Shown: piece after piece, positions 1 to 7,618 of the stretch | Layout: each line of letters opens with the position of its first letter | Numbering within the stretch: position 1 is the first letter of the stretch | Origin: Clostridia bacterium | GTDB taxonomy: Bacteria > Bacillota > Clostridia > Monoglobales > Monoglobaceae | Direction of reading: 5' to 3' | Length of the DNA: 9,546 bases | Assembly (NCBI GenBank): GCA_017409915.1 | Contig: JAFQRU010000015.1 | Coordinates: forward strand, 1-9,546 | Notes under the pieces: generated by a model | The model's input: the letters and a program-made list of their open reading frames with translations, nothing else | The model's database searches: none | Told to the model about the DNA's origin: nothing | Program-made: the position numbers and the translations under genes

Positions 1-852
1 GAAATCGCCCATATCAATAGCGTTGGCACACTCTTCGTTTGTAAGAAGAGTTTCATAGAGTTTTTCGCCGTGACGGATACCAATAACCTTAATTTCTGTT
101 TCAGGGTTAAAGAGAGCTGTAACTGCCTTTGCAAGAGTTTCAATTGTGCAGGCAGGAGCTTTCTGAACTAAAATATCCCCGTTTACGCCGTTTTCAAAAG
201 CGAATAAAACAAGGTCAACTGCCTCGTCAAGAGACATAATAAAGCGAGTCATAGAAGGCTCAGTTATTGTTATTGGGTTGCCTGCTCTAATCTGGTCAAT
301 CCAAAGAGGAATAACAGAACCACGGGAACACATAACATTTCCGTATCTTGTACAGCAGATTTTTGTCTTAGCTGAGTTTCTGGATTTTGCAACCGCAACT
401 CTTTCTTCAAGAGCCTTTGTTATACCCATAGCGTTAACAGGATATGCCGCTTTATCCGTTGAAAGACAGATAACAGAGTCAACCCCTTCTTCCATTGCCG
501 CAGTCAAAACATTATCTGTTCCGATAACATTTGTTCTAACGGCTTCCATTGGGAAGAACTCGCAGGATGGAACCTGCTTTAATGCTGCCGCGTGGAAGAT
601 ATAGTCAACCCCATGCATAGCGCCTCTGACTGAGTCAAGGTTTCTAACATCTCCGATATAAAATTTGATTTTGTCTGCAACTTCAGGCATCTTTGCCTGG
701 AATTCGTGTCTCATATCGTCCTGCTTCTTTTCGTCTCTTGAGAAAATACGAATTTCTCCAATATCAGTTTTTAAGAAACGGTTTAAAACCGCGTTACCGA
801 AGGAGCCTGTCCCACCGGTAATCATTAATGTTTTTCCTGTAAAATGTCCCAT
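1..852 (-). CDS. capE: UDP-GlcNAc 4,6-dehydratase/5-epimerase, CapE/WbjB/FnlA type (3' end beyond left edge)
   Basis: This is the first 284 residues of a short-chain dehydrogenase/reductase of the inverting UDP-GlcNAc 4,6-dehydratase group; full-length members are about 340 residues, so the C-terminus lies outside the window. The reading frame is open to base 1. Visible landmarks are the NAD(P)-binding GGTGSFG at residues 13-19, FSRDEKKQDDMRHEF at 37-51, the GDVR motif at 67-70, HAAALKQVP at 87-95, the catalytic STDKA at 131-135 (Asp133, Lys134), RYGNV at 169-173 and RHGEKLYE at 260-267. The position usually held by the SDR tyrosine reads MGITK (142-146), the Met-x-x-x-Lys form associated with CapE-like enzymes. 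In known systems CapE converts UDP-GlcNAc to a 4-keto-6-deoxy intermediate that CapF and CapG turn into UDP-N-acetyl-L-fucosamine; those partners would be expected next, off the left edge. An AAAGGAGA ribosome-binding site (859-866) overlaps the stop codon of the preceding gene, which implies translational coupling. The family assignment is firm; the final sugar is inferred. Confidence 0.93.
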   Translation of the reverse strand, partial: MGHFTGKTLMITGGTGSFGNAVLNRFLKTDIGEIRIFSRDEKKQDDMRHEFQAKMPEVADKIKFYIGDVRNLDSVRGAMHGVDYIFHAAALKQVPSCEFFPMEAVRTNVIGTDNVLTAAMEEGVDSVICLSTDKAAYPVNAMGITKALEERVAVAKSRNSAKTKICCTRYGNVMCSRGSVIPLWIDQIRAGNPITITEPSMTRFIMSLDEAVDLVLFAFENGVNGDILVQKAPACTIETLAKAVTALFNPETEIKVIGIRHGEKLYETLLTNEECANAIDMGDF

Positions 853-858
853 AATTTT

Positions 859-866
859 TCTCCTTT
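859..866 (-). promoter_or_regulatory. Ribosome-binding site of capE overlapping the preceding stop codon
   Basis: On the minus strand AAAGGAGA shares its first two bases with the TAA stop (865-867) of the acyltransferase-3 gene and sits six bases before the capE ATG (850-852). Ribosomes finishing the upstream gene would uncover or reuse it, which is consistent with translational coupling. Confidence 0.75.
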
Positions 867-1905
867 ATTTATTGGCCTGGCCTGATACTAAGGCCCAAAC
901 CTTTTTATACATTTTTGAATATAAATAAGATAGTCCAGCTGTAACCGTCAAAGAAACTATAAAGCTAAGAGGCGGACTAAATTTAATAAATCCTATTTTC
1001 TCTAGTACTATCATTGGTATTCGATGAAGCAGATAAACTTCAAAAAGATGTGCCCCAAACCAATTAAGCACCTTATTGTGTAGCGAAACCCGCATAGTGA
1101 GAATTACTATGAAAATTCCTGCTAATATAAACCCAAGAAGTGCAGGGATTAAAGTTTTATCTCCAAAAACTTTGAAAACAGTAGCCAGACCACCGATTAC
1201 AATTACGGAAATCATCCATTTATAGATTCTTTCTCCTGTCAGCTTCTCTATTTTGTCTTTATATAAGGAATAGAGCATACCCAGCGGATAGCATAAAACT
1301 GTGTCATAAAACATACGGCTTTTAAAGTTACGAAGTATAATGATATATAAAATCGTAAGCAATGAAACCGTAAGCACACCTAAAAGATGCTTTTCGCTTT
1401 TTATTATCCTAAAACCTAAATATGTAAAGATATACAGGCAGATAATTGCGAAAATAAACCAGTCGCTTTCCCAGCTTAATAGGGTCAGGATTATTCTTCT
1501 TAAAGTAAATTCTTCGCCAACTGCAAATTTTACCGCTATAAGCAAAGCAGTAGCGATTACGAATTGAAGAAAGACTTTTAATACCCTGTTTTTAGGAATA
1601 GCACTTATATAGGCATCTCCTTTTTTCTTTATGCTTTCCATAACGCCATAGCCTGAATAAAACAGGAACGGCACTACCATAATCTGACCCACAAGACCGA
1701 CTATTTTAAAATAGATTGTATCTAGTGTTCCGCTGTATGATGCATATTTATTAAAATGTGAGAAAAAGACAAGCAGTATGAAAATACCTTTTATTGATGT
1801 GGACTTATCTTTTGATATGTAATCCTTAAAATAGTTCTTATCTTTAAGGTTAATCTTCATTCCCCACAAGACTACCAGGGCATATGCCATAAATAATATA
1901 AACAT
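865..1905 (-). CDS. Integral-membrane acyltransferase, acyltransferase-3 family
   Basis: This 346-residue, very hydrophobic protein has about ten predicted membrane segments by eye and matches the acyltransferase-3 (AT3) family, whose members O-acylate extracytoplasmic glycans. Family marks are KGIFILLVFFSHF (39-51), with His50 at the position of the essential AT3 histidine; FLFYSGYGVMES (80-91), which resembles the usual FxxSGY segment; SDWFIFAIICLY (147-158); and the C-terminal GAHLFEVYLLHRIP (284-297). The arginine usually found eleven residues before the histidine is a lysine here (Lys39), giving K-x10-H. There is no SGNH hydrolase extension. The start at 1905 is supported by AGGAGA at 1911-1916, five bases upstream. 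The gene lies between an ATP-grasp gene (19-base gap) and capE (12-base gap). Its likely job is acetylation, or transfer of another small acyl group such as succinyl, onto the polysaccharide; the donor and the acceptor sugar cannot be read from the sequence. Confidence 0.85.
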   Translation of the reverse strand: MFILFMAYALVVLWGMKINLKDKNYFKDYISKDKSTSIKGIFILLVFFSHFNKYASYSGTLDTIYFKIVGLVGQIMVVPFLFYSGYGVMESIKKKGDAYISAIPKNRVLKVFLQFVIATALLIAVKFAVGEEFTLRRIILTLLSWESDWFIFAIICLYIFTYLGFRIIKSEKHLLGVLTVSLLTILYIIILRNFKSRMFYDTVLCYPLGMLYSLYKDKIEKLTGERIYKWMISVIVIGGLATVFKVFGDKTLIPALLGFILAGIFIVILTMRVSLHNKVLNWFGAHLFEVYLLHRIPMIVLEKIGFIKFSPPLSFIVSLTVTAGLSYLYSKMYKKVWALVSGQANK

Positions 1906-1924
1906 ATATTTCTCCTAAGGTTTT

Positions 1925-2998
1925 TTATTTATTAAAAACTTCGTTCATTATTCTTTCGGTATCCTCTTTAAAGAGCGGACCGTTATGAATCTGGTGTGAG
2001 TCAAGCTGTCCGTCATAGAGGTTTGCTTCAATAAGCACAGGCGTTCCGTCTTCTAAAACAGATACATCCCAGGCAACCATCCGAAAATGAGGAACCATAT
2101 AACTTGCTTTTAAAACAAGCTCTTTAACCCTATCAAATGAAGGAAGCTCATATCCCTCAAATACAATATTTGATGTTGGATGGGTATCTAAAAGTCTTCT
2201 CTTGTCGGCGCAGGCATACTTTTTAAGTTTACCGTCCATAGAGACACCGATTGTCATTCCACCGCTGCTGCTGTTATCAACCTTGGTTTCCCCAACGCCC
2301 ATTCTTAAAATAATGGATAAAACCTTTGCGCCCTCTTTTTCAAGAAGAGTTATTATGCGGATTGTGTTAACCGAGGTCGGGTTTATTTTTCCCAATACTT
2401 CGTGCTGAGTTATTCCTCGCTGGATTGCAACATCCCCTGTGAAATCCTTTATCTCTTTTTCAAATTGCTCTTGGGTAAGTCCCTCGCAATTAAGATATTT
2501 AACGCCGTGTCCGCCACCGCTGTCTGTGGCACGCTTGATAAATACCTCTTTTTCGTTCTTTAAAACATTATAAACATCTTCAAACTTAGTTACAACCTGG
2601 TCATCTATATACCAAAACCCGTTCATTCGGTATGCAACAAGTTTAGGCTGGGCAATCCCTGGAAACATCTTATGATAATAGCACTTATTATCAAGAGCCT
2701 TTGCCAGTCTGTAATTATTAAAATGGGGCTGGATATAGTTATAATAAATTTCGTCAGGGATATATTCCTTATGGAATTCGCCGTTTTTCTCAGTGTAGAA
2801 ATTATGATAAATCATAGGAACTGATTTATATTTATCCCAGAAAGATTTTGCCTCTTTCTCCATTTCCTCTGTCAGAACATATTTCTCGCTTTGCCCTTTT
2901 TTGAGCTTTTCAACCAGGCGTTTCATATGAGAGCGCCTTATTGCGCCAAATATTTCTTCATAAGAATTTCTGAAATTCAAAATAGCTCTTTTGCCCAT
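1925..2998 (-). CDS. Sugar-transfer associated ATP-grasp protein, second copy
   Basis: This 357-residue protein has the ATP-grasp fold of the sugar-transfer associated type (Pfam ATPgrasp_ST), known mainly from capsule and exopolysaccharide loci. After a basic, helical N-terminus come FIKRATDSGGGHG (153-165), where Lys155 and the glycine-rich loop should bind ATP; NPTSVNTIRIITL (206-218), with Arg214; VDNSSSGG (240-247); EGYELPSF (281-288); AWDVSV (309-314), with Asp311; IEAN (323-326), whose Glu324 and Asn326 fit the metal-binding positions; and NGPLF (339-343). ATP-grasp enzymes activate a carboxylate as an acyl-phosphate and join it to an amine or similar nucleophile. For this subfamily, attachment of amino acids or similar groups to sugars has been proposed from gene context, but I know of no settled substrate. 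No signal peptide is visible, so it should act in the cytoplasm before export. The start is fixed by AGGAGA at 3006-3011. It is a diverged paralogue of the gene immediately upstream. Confidence 0.88.
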   Translation of the reverse strand: MGKRAILNFRNSYEEIFGAIRRSHMKRLVEKLKKGQSEKYVLTEEMEKEAKSFWDKYKSVPMIYHNFYTEKNGEFHKEYIPDEIYYNYIQPHFNNYRLAKALDNKCYYHKMFPGIAQPKLVAYRMNGFWYIDDQVVTKFEDVYNVLKNEKEVFIKRATDSGGGHGVKYLNCEGLTQEQFEKEIKDFTGDVAIQRGITQHEVLGKINPTSVNTIRIITLLEKEGAKVLSIILRMGVGETKVDNSSSGGMTIGVSMDGKLKKYACADKRRLLDTHPTSNIVFEGYELPSFDRVKELVLKASYMVPHFRMVAWDVSVLEDGTPVLIEANLYDGQLDSHQIHNGPLFKEDTERIMNEVFNK

Positions 2999-3051
2999 TT
3001 TTATCTCTCCTCATACTTTTCTGTATTCCTTAAAAGGATAACATCTTGATA

Positions 3052-4158
3052 CTATAGTTTGAAAAATCCTTCACTTTTTGGAAGTTTCTTAATTTCGTCA
3101 AGAATTTCCTCTGTTTTATCTCCAAAGAGCGGCCCGTTTACCCATTGATAATAAAGAACACCAGGATACTTTATGTTGTATTCAACTGCTACAACATTTT
3201 CTTCTTTATCCACAGTAAAGTCCCAACCGATAATTCTTATTGATGGAAAACGGCTGTGTTGTTTAATGGCGATATCAACCATTTCTTTAAACTTAGGAAT
3301 TTCATAACCTTTAAAAACAGTGCCACTATGACTCTTTTCGGAGGATACACCACAAGAGAAATATCCTTTTTCTCTAAGTCTTCCCTCTTCATCAATTCCA
3401 ACTATCGTCATTCCCTTTCCGTCTTTAGTTGAACGATTATCAGTAAATGACCCCTCTCCGCCAAATCTAAATGCTGAGGTTAAATGGAAAACCTTTCCGC
3501 CTAAAAACATTGTAACAACACGAACAACATTAACAGAGCTTTCATTGAATGCCGAAAAAGATGGGTGTTGAATAATCAATTTTTGCACCAAATAGTTTTT
3601 GTTAAAACAATCTGTCGCCTTCGCCTTTCCTGTTTCAATAAGTTCTATACCTTTTCCAAAACCGTTGTCATTTGCTGGTTTAACAACAACCTTTTCGTGT
3701 TCCGAAATAAGCTCTTCCGCCTCTTCTTTTGTTATTATATTCCTGTCTTTATCGTAAAAAACACCTTCAATGTTTCTTACTATAATGTCAGGGAACTTAA
3801 CTTCGGGCATATACATCTCAAAATAATTCTTATCAGACATTACAAATTTCTGACCTATATCATTAAGCTTAAGTTCAAGGCCTGACCTATACATATCTTC
3901 AGGTAAAATACGAGCATCGAAATTTCCTGTTACGGAATATGTAATAATATGGGTATCATAGGAATACTTATATCCGTATTTTTTATATATAGCGTCAACC
4001 TCGGCCTTTTGAGCCGAAGTTAATTTATTTATTGGAATTCCCGATTTCTTCAAAAGCTCAAATTTTGCTTTATTAAGGTTTTTTACCTGATTTCGCTTGC
4101 CACGGCTTCTTAAAAATGCAAGAATACCATCTACTAACTTTGTTTTATTTATTTTCAT
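3052..4158 (-). CDS. Sugar-transfer associated ATP-grasp protein, first copy
   Basis: This 368-residue ATP-grasp protein belongs to the same family as the gene that follows it, and the two align over nearly their full length. Motifs are VVVKPANDNGFGKG (157-170), with the ATP-binding Lys160 and glycine loop; NESSVNVVRVVT (205-216), with Arg213; FTDN (238-241); KGYEIPKF (283-290); GWDFTV (311-316), with Asp313; VEYN (325-328), where Glu326 and Asn328 take the metal positions; and NGPLFG (341-346). Compared with its neighbour it has VEYN for IEAN, NESSVN for NPTSVN, and a longer C-terminal tail rich in Lys. All expected catalytic positions are kept, so it is probably active rather than a degraded copy. 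The start is supported by AAAGGAGA at 4165-4172. It follows the flippase gene after 39 bases and precedes its paralogue by 53. The substrate is unknown; ligation of a carboxylate to a sugar or sugar-bound group is the family-based guess. Confidence 0.88.
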   Translation of the reverse strand: MKINKTKLVDGILAFLRSRGKRNQVKNLNKAKFELLKKSGIPINKLTSAQKAEVDAIYKKYGYKYSYDTHIITYSVTGNFDARILPEDMYRSGLELKLNDIGQKFVMSDKNYFEMYMPEVKFPDIIVRNIEGVFYDKDRNIITKEEAEELISEHEKVVVKPANDNGFGKGIELIETGKAKATDCFNKNYLVQKLIIQHPSFSAFNESSVNVVRVVTMFLGGKVFHLTSAFRFGGEGSFTDNRSTKDGKGMTIVGIDEEGRLREKGYFSCGVSSEKSHSGTVFKGYEIPKFKEMVDIAIKQHSRFPSIRIIGWDFTVDKEENVVAVEYNIKYPGVLYYQWVNGPLFGDKTEEILDEIKKLPKSEGFFKL

Positions 4159-4197
4159 ATCAAATCTCCTTTGGCCACATTTTCTACTTATCAGTCA

Positions 4198-5718
4198 CTA
4201 TTTTTTATTCTTACCTACAAAAGACTTAAAAAGAGCCTTTTCGTAAGCATTAAAGCCTTTTATCCACATAATTACAAAGTATGAGCCCACCAGAACTGCC
4301 CCATCCAGCATAAACTTAAAATATGGATTGGTAATTGGGTTAATCCTACTAAACAATCCACCGATTATCATTGCCAGAACAAGCTGGGGAACAAGTTTAA
4401 GATAGGTTTCCTTAAAGAATTTTCTTATATCAAGTTTAAGCACCTTATGGTATATGGTAACCATAAGTATTGTTCTGACCATATAGGCTATAAAAATGGA
4501 GAGTGATGCTCCGAAAGCTCCGAAGAACTTTGAAAGGATGAAGGAAAGGACTACATTAACTACTCCCATTATAATATACACGCCCGCTCTTAACTTAACC
4601 TTATTTTCAACAGTTATGGTAGTATTTGCAATTTGCATTGGCAAATAGAAAAAGCTCGGCAAGATAAGTAGTATGGCACAAACATAGCTCTGTGCAAAGT
4701 CAGGTTTCCCCCAGACATCTGTAATAAACTCCTGACCCAGGGCAACAAACCCTGCTATTAAAATTCCCAGTATAACGCACTGAATTCTGCCCACTCGAAT
4801 CATCAGAGGCAAAAGCTCTTCTTCCTTTTTACCTGCATGGACAATTCTTGAAATCCTCGGCATAAACATTCCGTTTATTGCCGTAGAGAAAGTGAAAACA
4901 TATCCTTCAATGGTGGTTGCAAGGCCGAAGACTGCCACACCTACCGCACCGGTAACTGACACCATAGCAATAATTGATGGGGAAATGTTAAATATCAGTC
5001 TTTGAGCAAGGCTTGCAATCGTTGTCCAGAAAGAGAACGAGAAAATTTCTTTAAGCATTCCCTTATCCCAGAACTTAAAATTAACTCTTACCGGGGTTTT
5101 AATTCTGATTACAAGAAGCTTTATAGCGATTGTTAAAAGTCCTGATATTGCATTAACCGTAACAAGAGCGTATACGCCTCTTCCTTGAATGAGGGCGATA
5201 ACCATTGCCACAATTATAAAAACCTTATGAAATAAGTCGGCAAACTTATGCTCAATAAATTTTTCATAGGCATTCATTATGCCATTAAGGTTTATAAATG
5301 GGAAAGAAACAACGGAATAAAAGCCAACGATAACATATAAAACCTTAAATGTTTCAATCTCACTTGCAGTAAGATTTGCGTAAATCTGGTCTATAAATAT
5401 TCCAATTACGATTAAAGCAATAAGTATAATTGCCGCTATCAAGGTATAGAGCTTATAAACTATTCCCAAAAAGTTATTGACTTTTTCCTGGTCGTTTTCT
5501 GCTCTGTATTTTGATACAAATCTCGAAACTGCCGCGCTCATTCCGAAATCTACCACAAACATAGTAATAAGCGAGGTTGCAAGGGTATAAAGCCCGAAAT
5601 TCGCCTGACCTATCTGGCTAATCATCCAAGGAGTATAAATAACTCCCGCAATCATATTAAAGGCAATTGCAAAATATGATAAAAGCGCACCAGTTCTTAT
5701 TTGACTTCTTTTCTTCAT
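4198..5718 (-). CDS. wzx: Wzx-type lipid-linked oligosaccharide flippase
   Basis: This 506-residue polytopic membrane protein, with about 12 to 14 hydrophobic segments by eye, belongs to the MOP-superfamily polysaccharide exporters. The N-terminal pattern is typical: a short basic start (MKKRSQIRTG), a first membrane segment, then the ISQIGQANFGLYTLATS stretch (33-49) that marks Wzx/RfbX-like flippases, followed by VDFGMSAAVSRFVSKYRA (56-73). A large cytoplasmic loop with charged residues falls around 290-308, and the protein ends in the basic tail GKNKK. In Wzx/Wzy systems this protein moves the undecaprenyl-diphosphate-linked repeat across the membrane, where the polymerase takes over. Its presence argues for a Wzy-dependent rather than an ABC-transporter pathway. 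The start at 5718 has only a modest ribosome-binding site, GGTGA at 5724-5728 with a five-base spacer, weaker than those of the neighbouring genes. The gap to the LicD gene upstream is 48 bases. Confidence 0.92.
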   Translation of the reverse strand: MKKRSQIRTGALLSYFAIAFNMIAGVIYTPWMISQIGQANFGLYTLATSLITMFVVDFGMSAAVSRFVSKYRAENDQEKVNNFLGIVYKLYTLIAAIILIALIVIGIFIDQIYANLTASEIETFKVLYVIVGFYSVVSFPFINLNGIMNAYEKFIEHKFADLFHKVFIIVAMVIALIQGRGVYALVTVNAISGLLTIAIKLLVIRIKTPVRVNFKFWDKGMLKEIFSFSFWTTIASLAQRLIFNISPSIIAMVSVTGAVGVAVFGLATTIEGYVFTFSTAINGMFMPRISRIVHAGKKEEELLPLMIRVGRIQCVILGILIAGFVALGQEFITDVWGKPDFAQSYVCAILLILPSFFYLPMQIANTTITVENKVKLRAGVYIIMGVVNVVLSFILSKFFGAFGASLSIFIAYMVRTILMVTIYHKVLKLDIRKFFKETYLKLVPQLVLAMIIGGLFSRINPITNPYFKFMLDGAVLVGSYFVIMWIKGFNAYEKALFKSFVGKNKK

Positions 5719-5766
5719 TTAATTCACCGTCCAAAATTCTTCAAACAATAACTTAATTTTAAAGCC

Positions 5767-6567
5767 TTATTTCTCGTTAGTCAAAACTACCGTTTGATGA
5801 TGAGACGGAATTCTCTTGTCCTCATCAGGCATCTCATCCATATAATTTTCTCCAAAACGGGATTTTAAGAATTTATCATAATCCTTAACTGCCATAAACT
5901 CCCCGTCACGAAACTTTATTTTGGTGTATTCTTTATACATCTGGCTGGGGCATGGTTTAAACTTTTTATTGGAGTTACAGACCTCGTAAATATAGCCTGT
6001 ATCATATTTATTATATTTTGTGCAGGCTTTATTTATCATTTTAATAATCAACTTCATCGGAAGAAGGGATACCAATTTATAAACCAAAAGTCTTGCTCCC
6101 TTTATACCGAAATTAACCTTTAACTTAATTACTCTTGCTCCGGTCAAAAGACCAATTATTCTAACCTGTTTATCCAGCTTTTCAGGGATTACATTATCAA
6201 CGGGGAAAATGTCCATAAAGACACCGTGATTCATTTCCTTAATGTGAGAGTAAGCATAATCACATATTTTTGTTCCGTCATAACAGAGCTTTGCGTAGCT
6301 TAACGGGAACTGTTTCATACTGTTAAAGGATTGAAGAAAGAATTTTCCGTCAAGCTCCTTTGGGGCAACTTTTAAGAATTTTTCATAGTCCTCTCTTACC
6401 ATTATTACATCAATATCATCATCCCAGGGAACAAAATCCCCGAATTTCACAGCACCTAAAAGAGTTCCGCCCTCCATAGAATATCTAAGGCCGTGTTTCT
6501 GGCAAACCCTGTCAAACTCTATGAATATTTCATAGATGTAATCCTGCACCTGCTTCATATCTAACAT
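5767..6567 (-). CDS. LicD-family phosphotransferase
   Basis: This 266-residue protein carries the full set of LicD-family (nucleotidyltransferase-fold) motifs: GGTLLGAVKFGDFVPWDDDIDV (33-54, with the metal-binding Asp residues in WDDDID), HGVFMDIFPVDN (114-125) and a C-terminal segment YDKFLKSRFGENYM like that of other family members. LicD proteins move phosphocholine or related phospho-groups from a CDP-linked donor onto sugars of cell-surface glycans; relatives with other donors, including fukutin-like proteins, use the same motifs. No cytidylyltransferase, choline kinase or choline transporter is in the window, so the transferred group cannot be named. The start at 6567 is preferred over the second methionine at codon 4 because GAGGT at 6575-6579 lies seven bases upstream of it. 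That ribosome-binding site sits in the 16-base gap after the glycosyltransferase stop codon, which is consistent with one transcript. It likely decorates the repeat unit in the cytoplasm. Confidence 0.92.
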   Translation of the reverse strand: MLDMKQVQDYIYEIFIEFDRVCQKHGLRYSMEGGTLLGAVKFGDFVPWDDDIDVIMVREDYEKFLKVAPKELDGKFFLQSFNSMKQFPLSYAKLCYDGTKICDYAYSHIKEMNHGVFMDIFPVDNVIPEKLDKQVRIIGLLTGARVIKLKVNFGIKGARLLVYKLVSLLPMKLIIKMINKACTKYNKYDTGYIYEVCNSNKKFKPCPSQMYKEYTKIKFRDGEFMAVKDYDKFLKSRFGENYMDEMPDEDKRIPSHHQTVVLTNEK

Positions 6568-6583
6568 AATACTTACCTCACAC

Positions 6584-7597
6584 TTACTTTTTAACTATTT
6601 TCTTCTTGATTTTATCAACCAAAATATCAGCTCGACCTGCTTTAATCACATTTAAGAAAAGCTCAAACTTTTTAAGCAGCTTACTCTTTTGGAGAAAAGC
6701 TTTTCGGTCAAGCTCTTCAAAAGCTTTGTCTCTTAAAACATATGGTGGATGCTTAATTGGAGTTTCCAGTTCATATGCCCCCTGGGTAAGCATCTTACGG
6801 ACTTTTTTGGTTAAAAGCATCGTATCCGAATAACAATGTGTTGCATCCTCAGTAATTCCGTTATACTTAATTAAATTCTTAGTTGGTGTTATTGTTAATG
6901 CAGATAAAAGCTCTGCGGCTCCGCCCACCAACTTTTCCCAGGATGTTATTCTTCCAAGTTTTTGGTTAAGAGCTTTGGATTTTTCTATAACAGATATAAG
7001 GTTTTCATTTCCCTTTATCGTGTTTTCATTCATTCTGTCGTTATTATATTTATACTCTTCTTCGTTTTCAACCACTTTATTATCGTTTATATAACGAACA
7101 GCATTCCAGGAACGGCGCCAAGTTGCCCAACCAATTCCTGCACTTGTTTTGGAGAAAACATAGTCATAAGGAGAATCAGCATAATGATTTATGCGGTTAA
7201 AGCCGGAAATCATATGGACTCTTTCATCATCCTTATATTTCTCTAAAAGCTCGCCGCAAAAATCGTAAAAGGAAACTGATGGCAAACAGTCATCCTCTAA
7301 AATAATGAGTCGGTCCACCTGCTCAAAGCACCAGTCAATGCCTGTAAATTCTCTGTGGTCGCAGGTTAAATTAACGGGAGAATAATTTCTTCTTACATTA
7401 CATTCCCAGTCAATGTTTTCAACAACCTTCTGACACTCTAAGATTTTCTCTTTATCGGTTGGATTCCCTTCTCTTGGTCCGTCCTGAACCAAAAATAAAT
7501 CTTTTGGCTGAACCTTTCTCAACCACTGGAACAAATCTTTAAGCACATCAGGTCGGTTGAAAAACAATATCATTATTGGAGTATCTATCTTTGCCAT
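6584..7597 (-). CDS. GT-A fold glycosyltransferase, HlpA-like
   Basis: This 337-residue protein has the N-terminal layout of a GT-A glycosyltransferase: PIMILFFNRPDVL (7-19) forms the first strand and nucleotide-binding turn, FLVQDGPR (35-42) follows, and LIILEDDCLPS (97-107) contains the EDD that serves as the DxD-type metal and nucleotide-sugar motif. Further on, ISGFNRINHY (130-139) and GIGWATWRRSW (154-164) are the acceptor-side segments seen in bacterial proteins often labelled HlpA or 'hemolytic protein'; that label is historical and there is nothing toxin-like here. The C-terminal part is basic (ending KIKKKIVKK) and may sit against the membrane, close to the lipid-linked acceptor. It is the only glycosyltransferase in the window, so the others for this repeat must lie outside. 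The start is fixed by AAAGGAGA at 7604-7611. Donor and linkage cannot be predicted. Confidence 0.85.
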   Translation of the reverse strand: MAKIDTPIMILFFNRPDVLKDLFQWLRKVQPKDLFLVQDGPREGNPTDKEKILECQKVVENIDWECNVRRNYSPVNLTCDHREFTGIDWCFEQVDRLIILEDDCLPSVSFYDFCGELLEKYKDDERVHMISGFNRINHYADSPYDYVFSKTSAGIGWATWRRSWNAVRYINDNKVVENEEEYKYNNDRMNENTIKGNENLISVIEKSKALNQKLGRITSWEKLVGGAAELLSALTITPTKNLIKYNGITEDATHCYSDTMLLTKKVRKMLTQGAYELETPIKHPPYVLRDKAFEELDRKAFLQKSKLLKKFELFLNVIKAGRADILVDKIKKKIVKK

Positions 7598-7618
7598 TTT
7601 TTATCTCCTTTAAAATTA

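Noticed and set aside
278..928. Plus-strand open frames opposite capE and its junction with the acyltransferase-3 gene (278-604 and 665-928)
   Set aside because: They are antisense to a strongly conserved enzyme read continuously on the minus strand and have no recognisable domains.
3024..3044. A short imperfect inverted repeat (TATTCCTTAAAAGGATA) between the two ATP-grasp genes, considered as a terminator or regulatory hairpin
   Set aside because: The stem is about four strong pairs with almost no loop, is A+T-rich and has no following T-run in either direction, so it is unlikely to fold stably.
3565..3885. A 106-codon plus-strand frame opposite the first ATP-grasp gene
   Set aside because: It is antisense to a gene with intact ATP-grasp motifs. 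The Phe/Leu-rich product reflects Lys/Glu-rich codons on the other strand.
864..4153. TTTATTTATT recurring near several gene ends (around 864, 1924 and 4144)
   Set aside because: It is explained by AAT/AAA codons and TAA stops in an A+T-rich genome. Spacing and flanks differ, so it is not a dispersed repeat.
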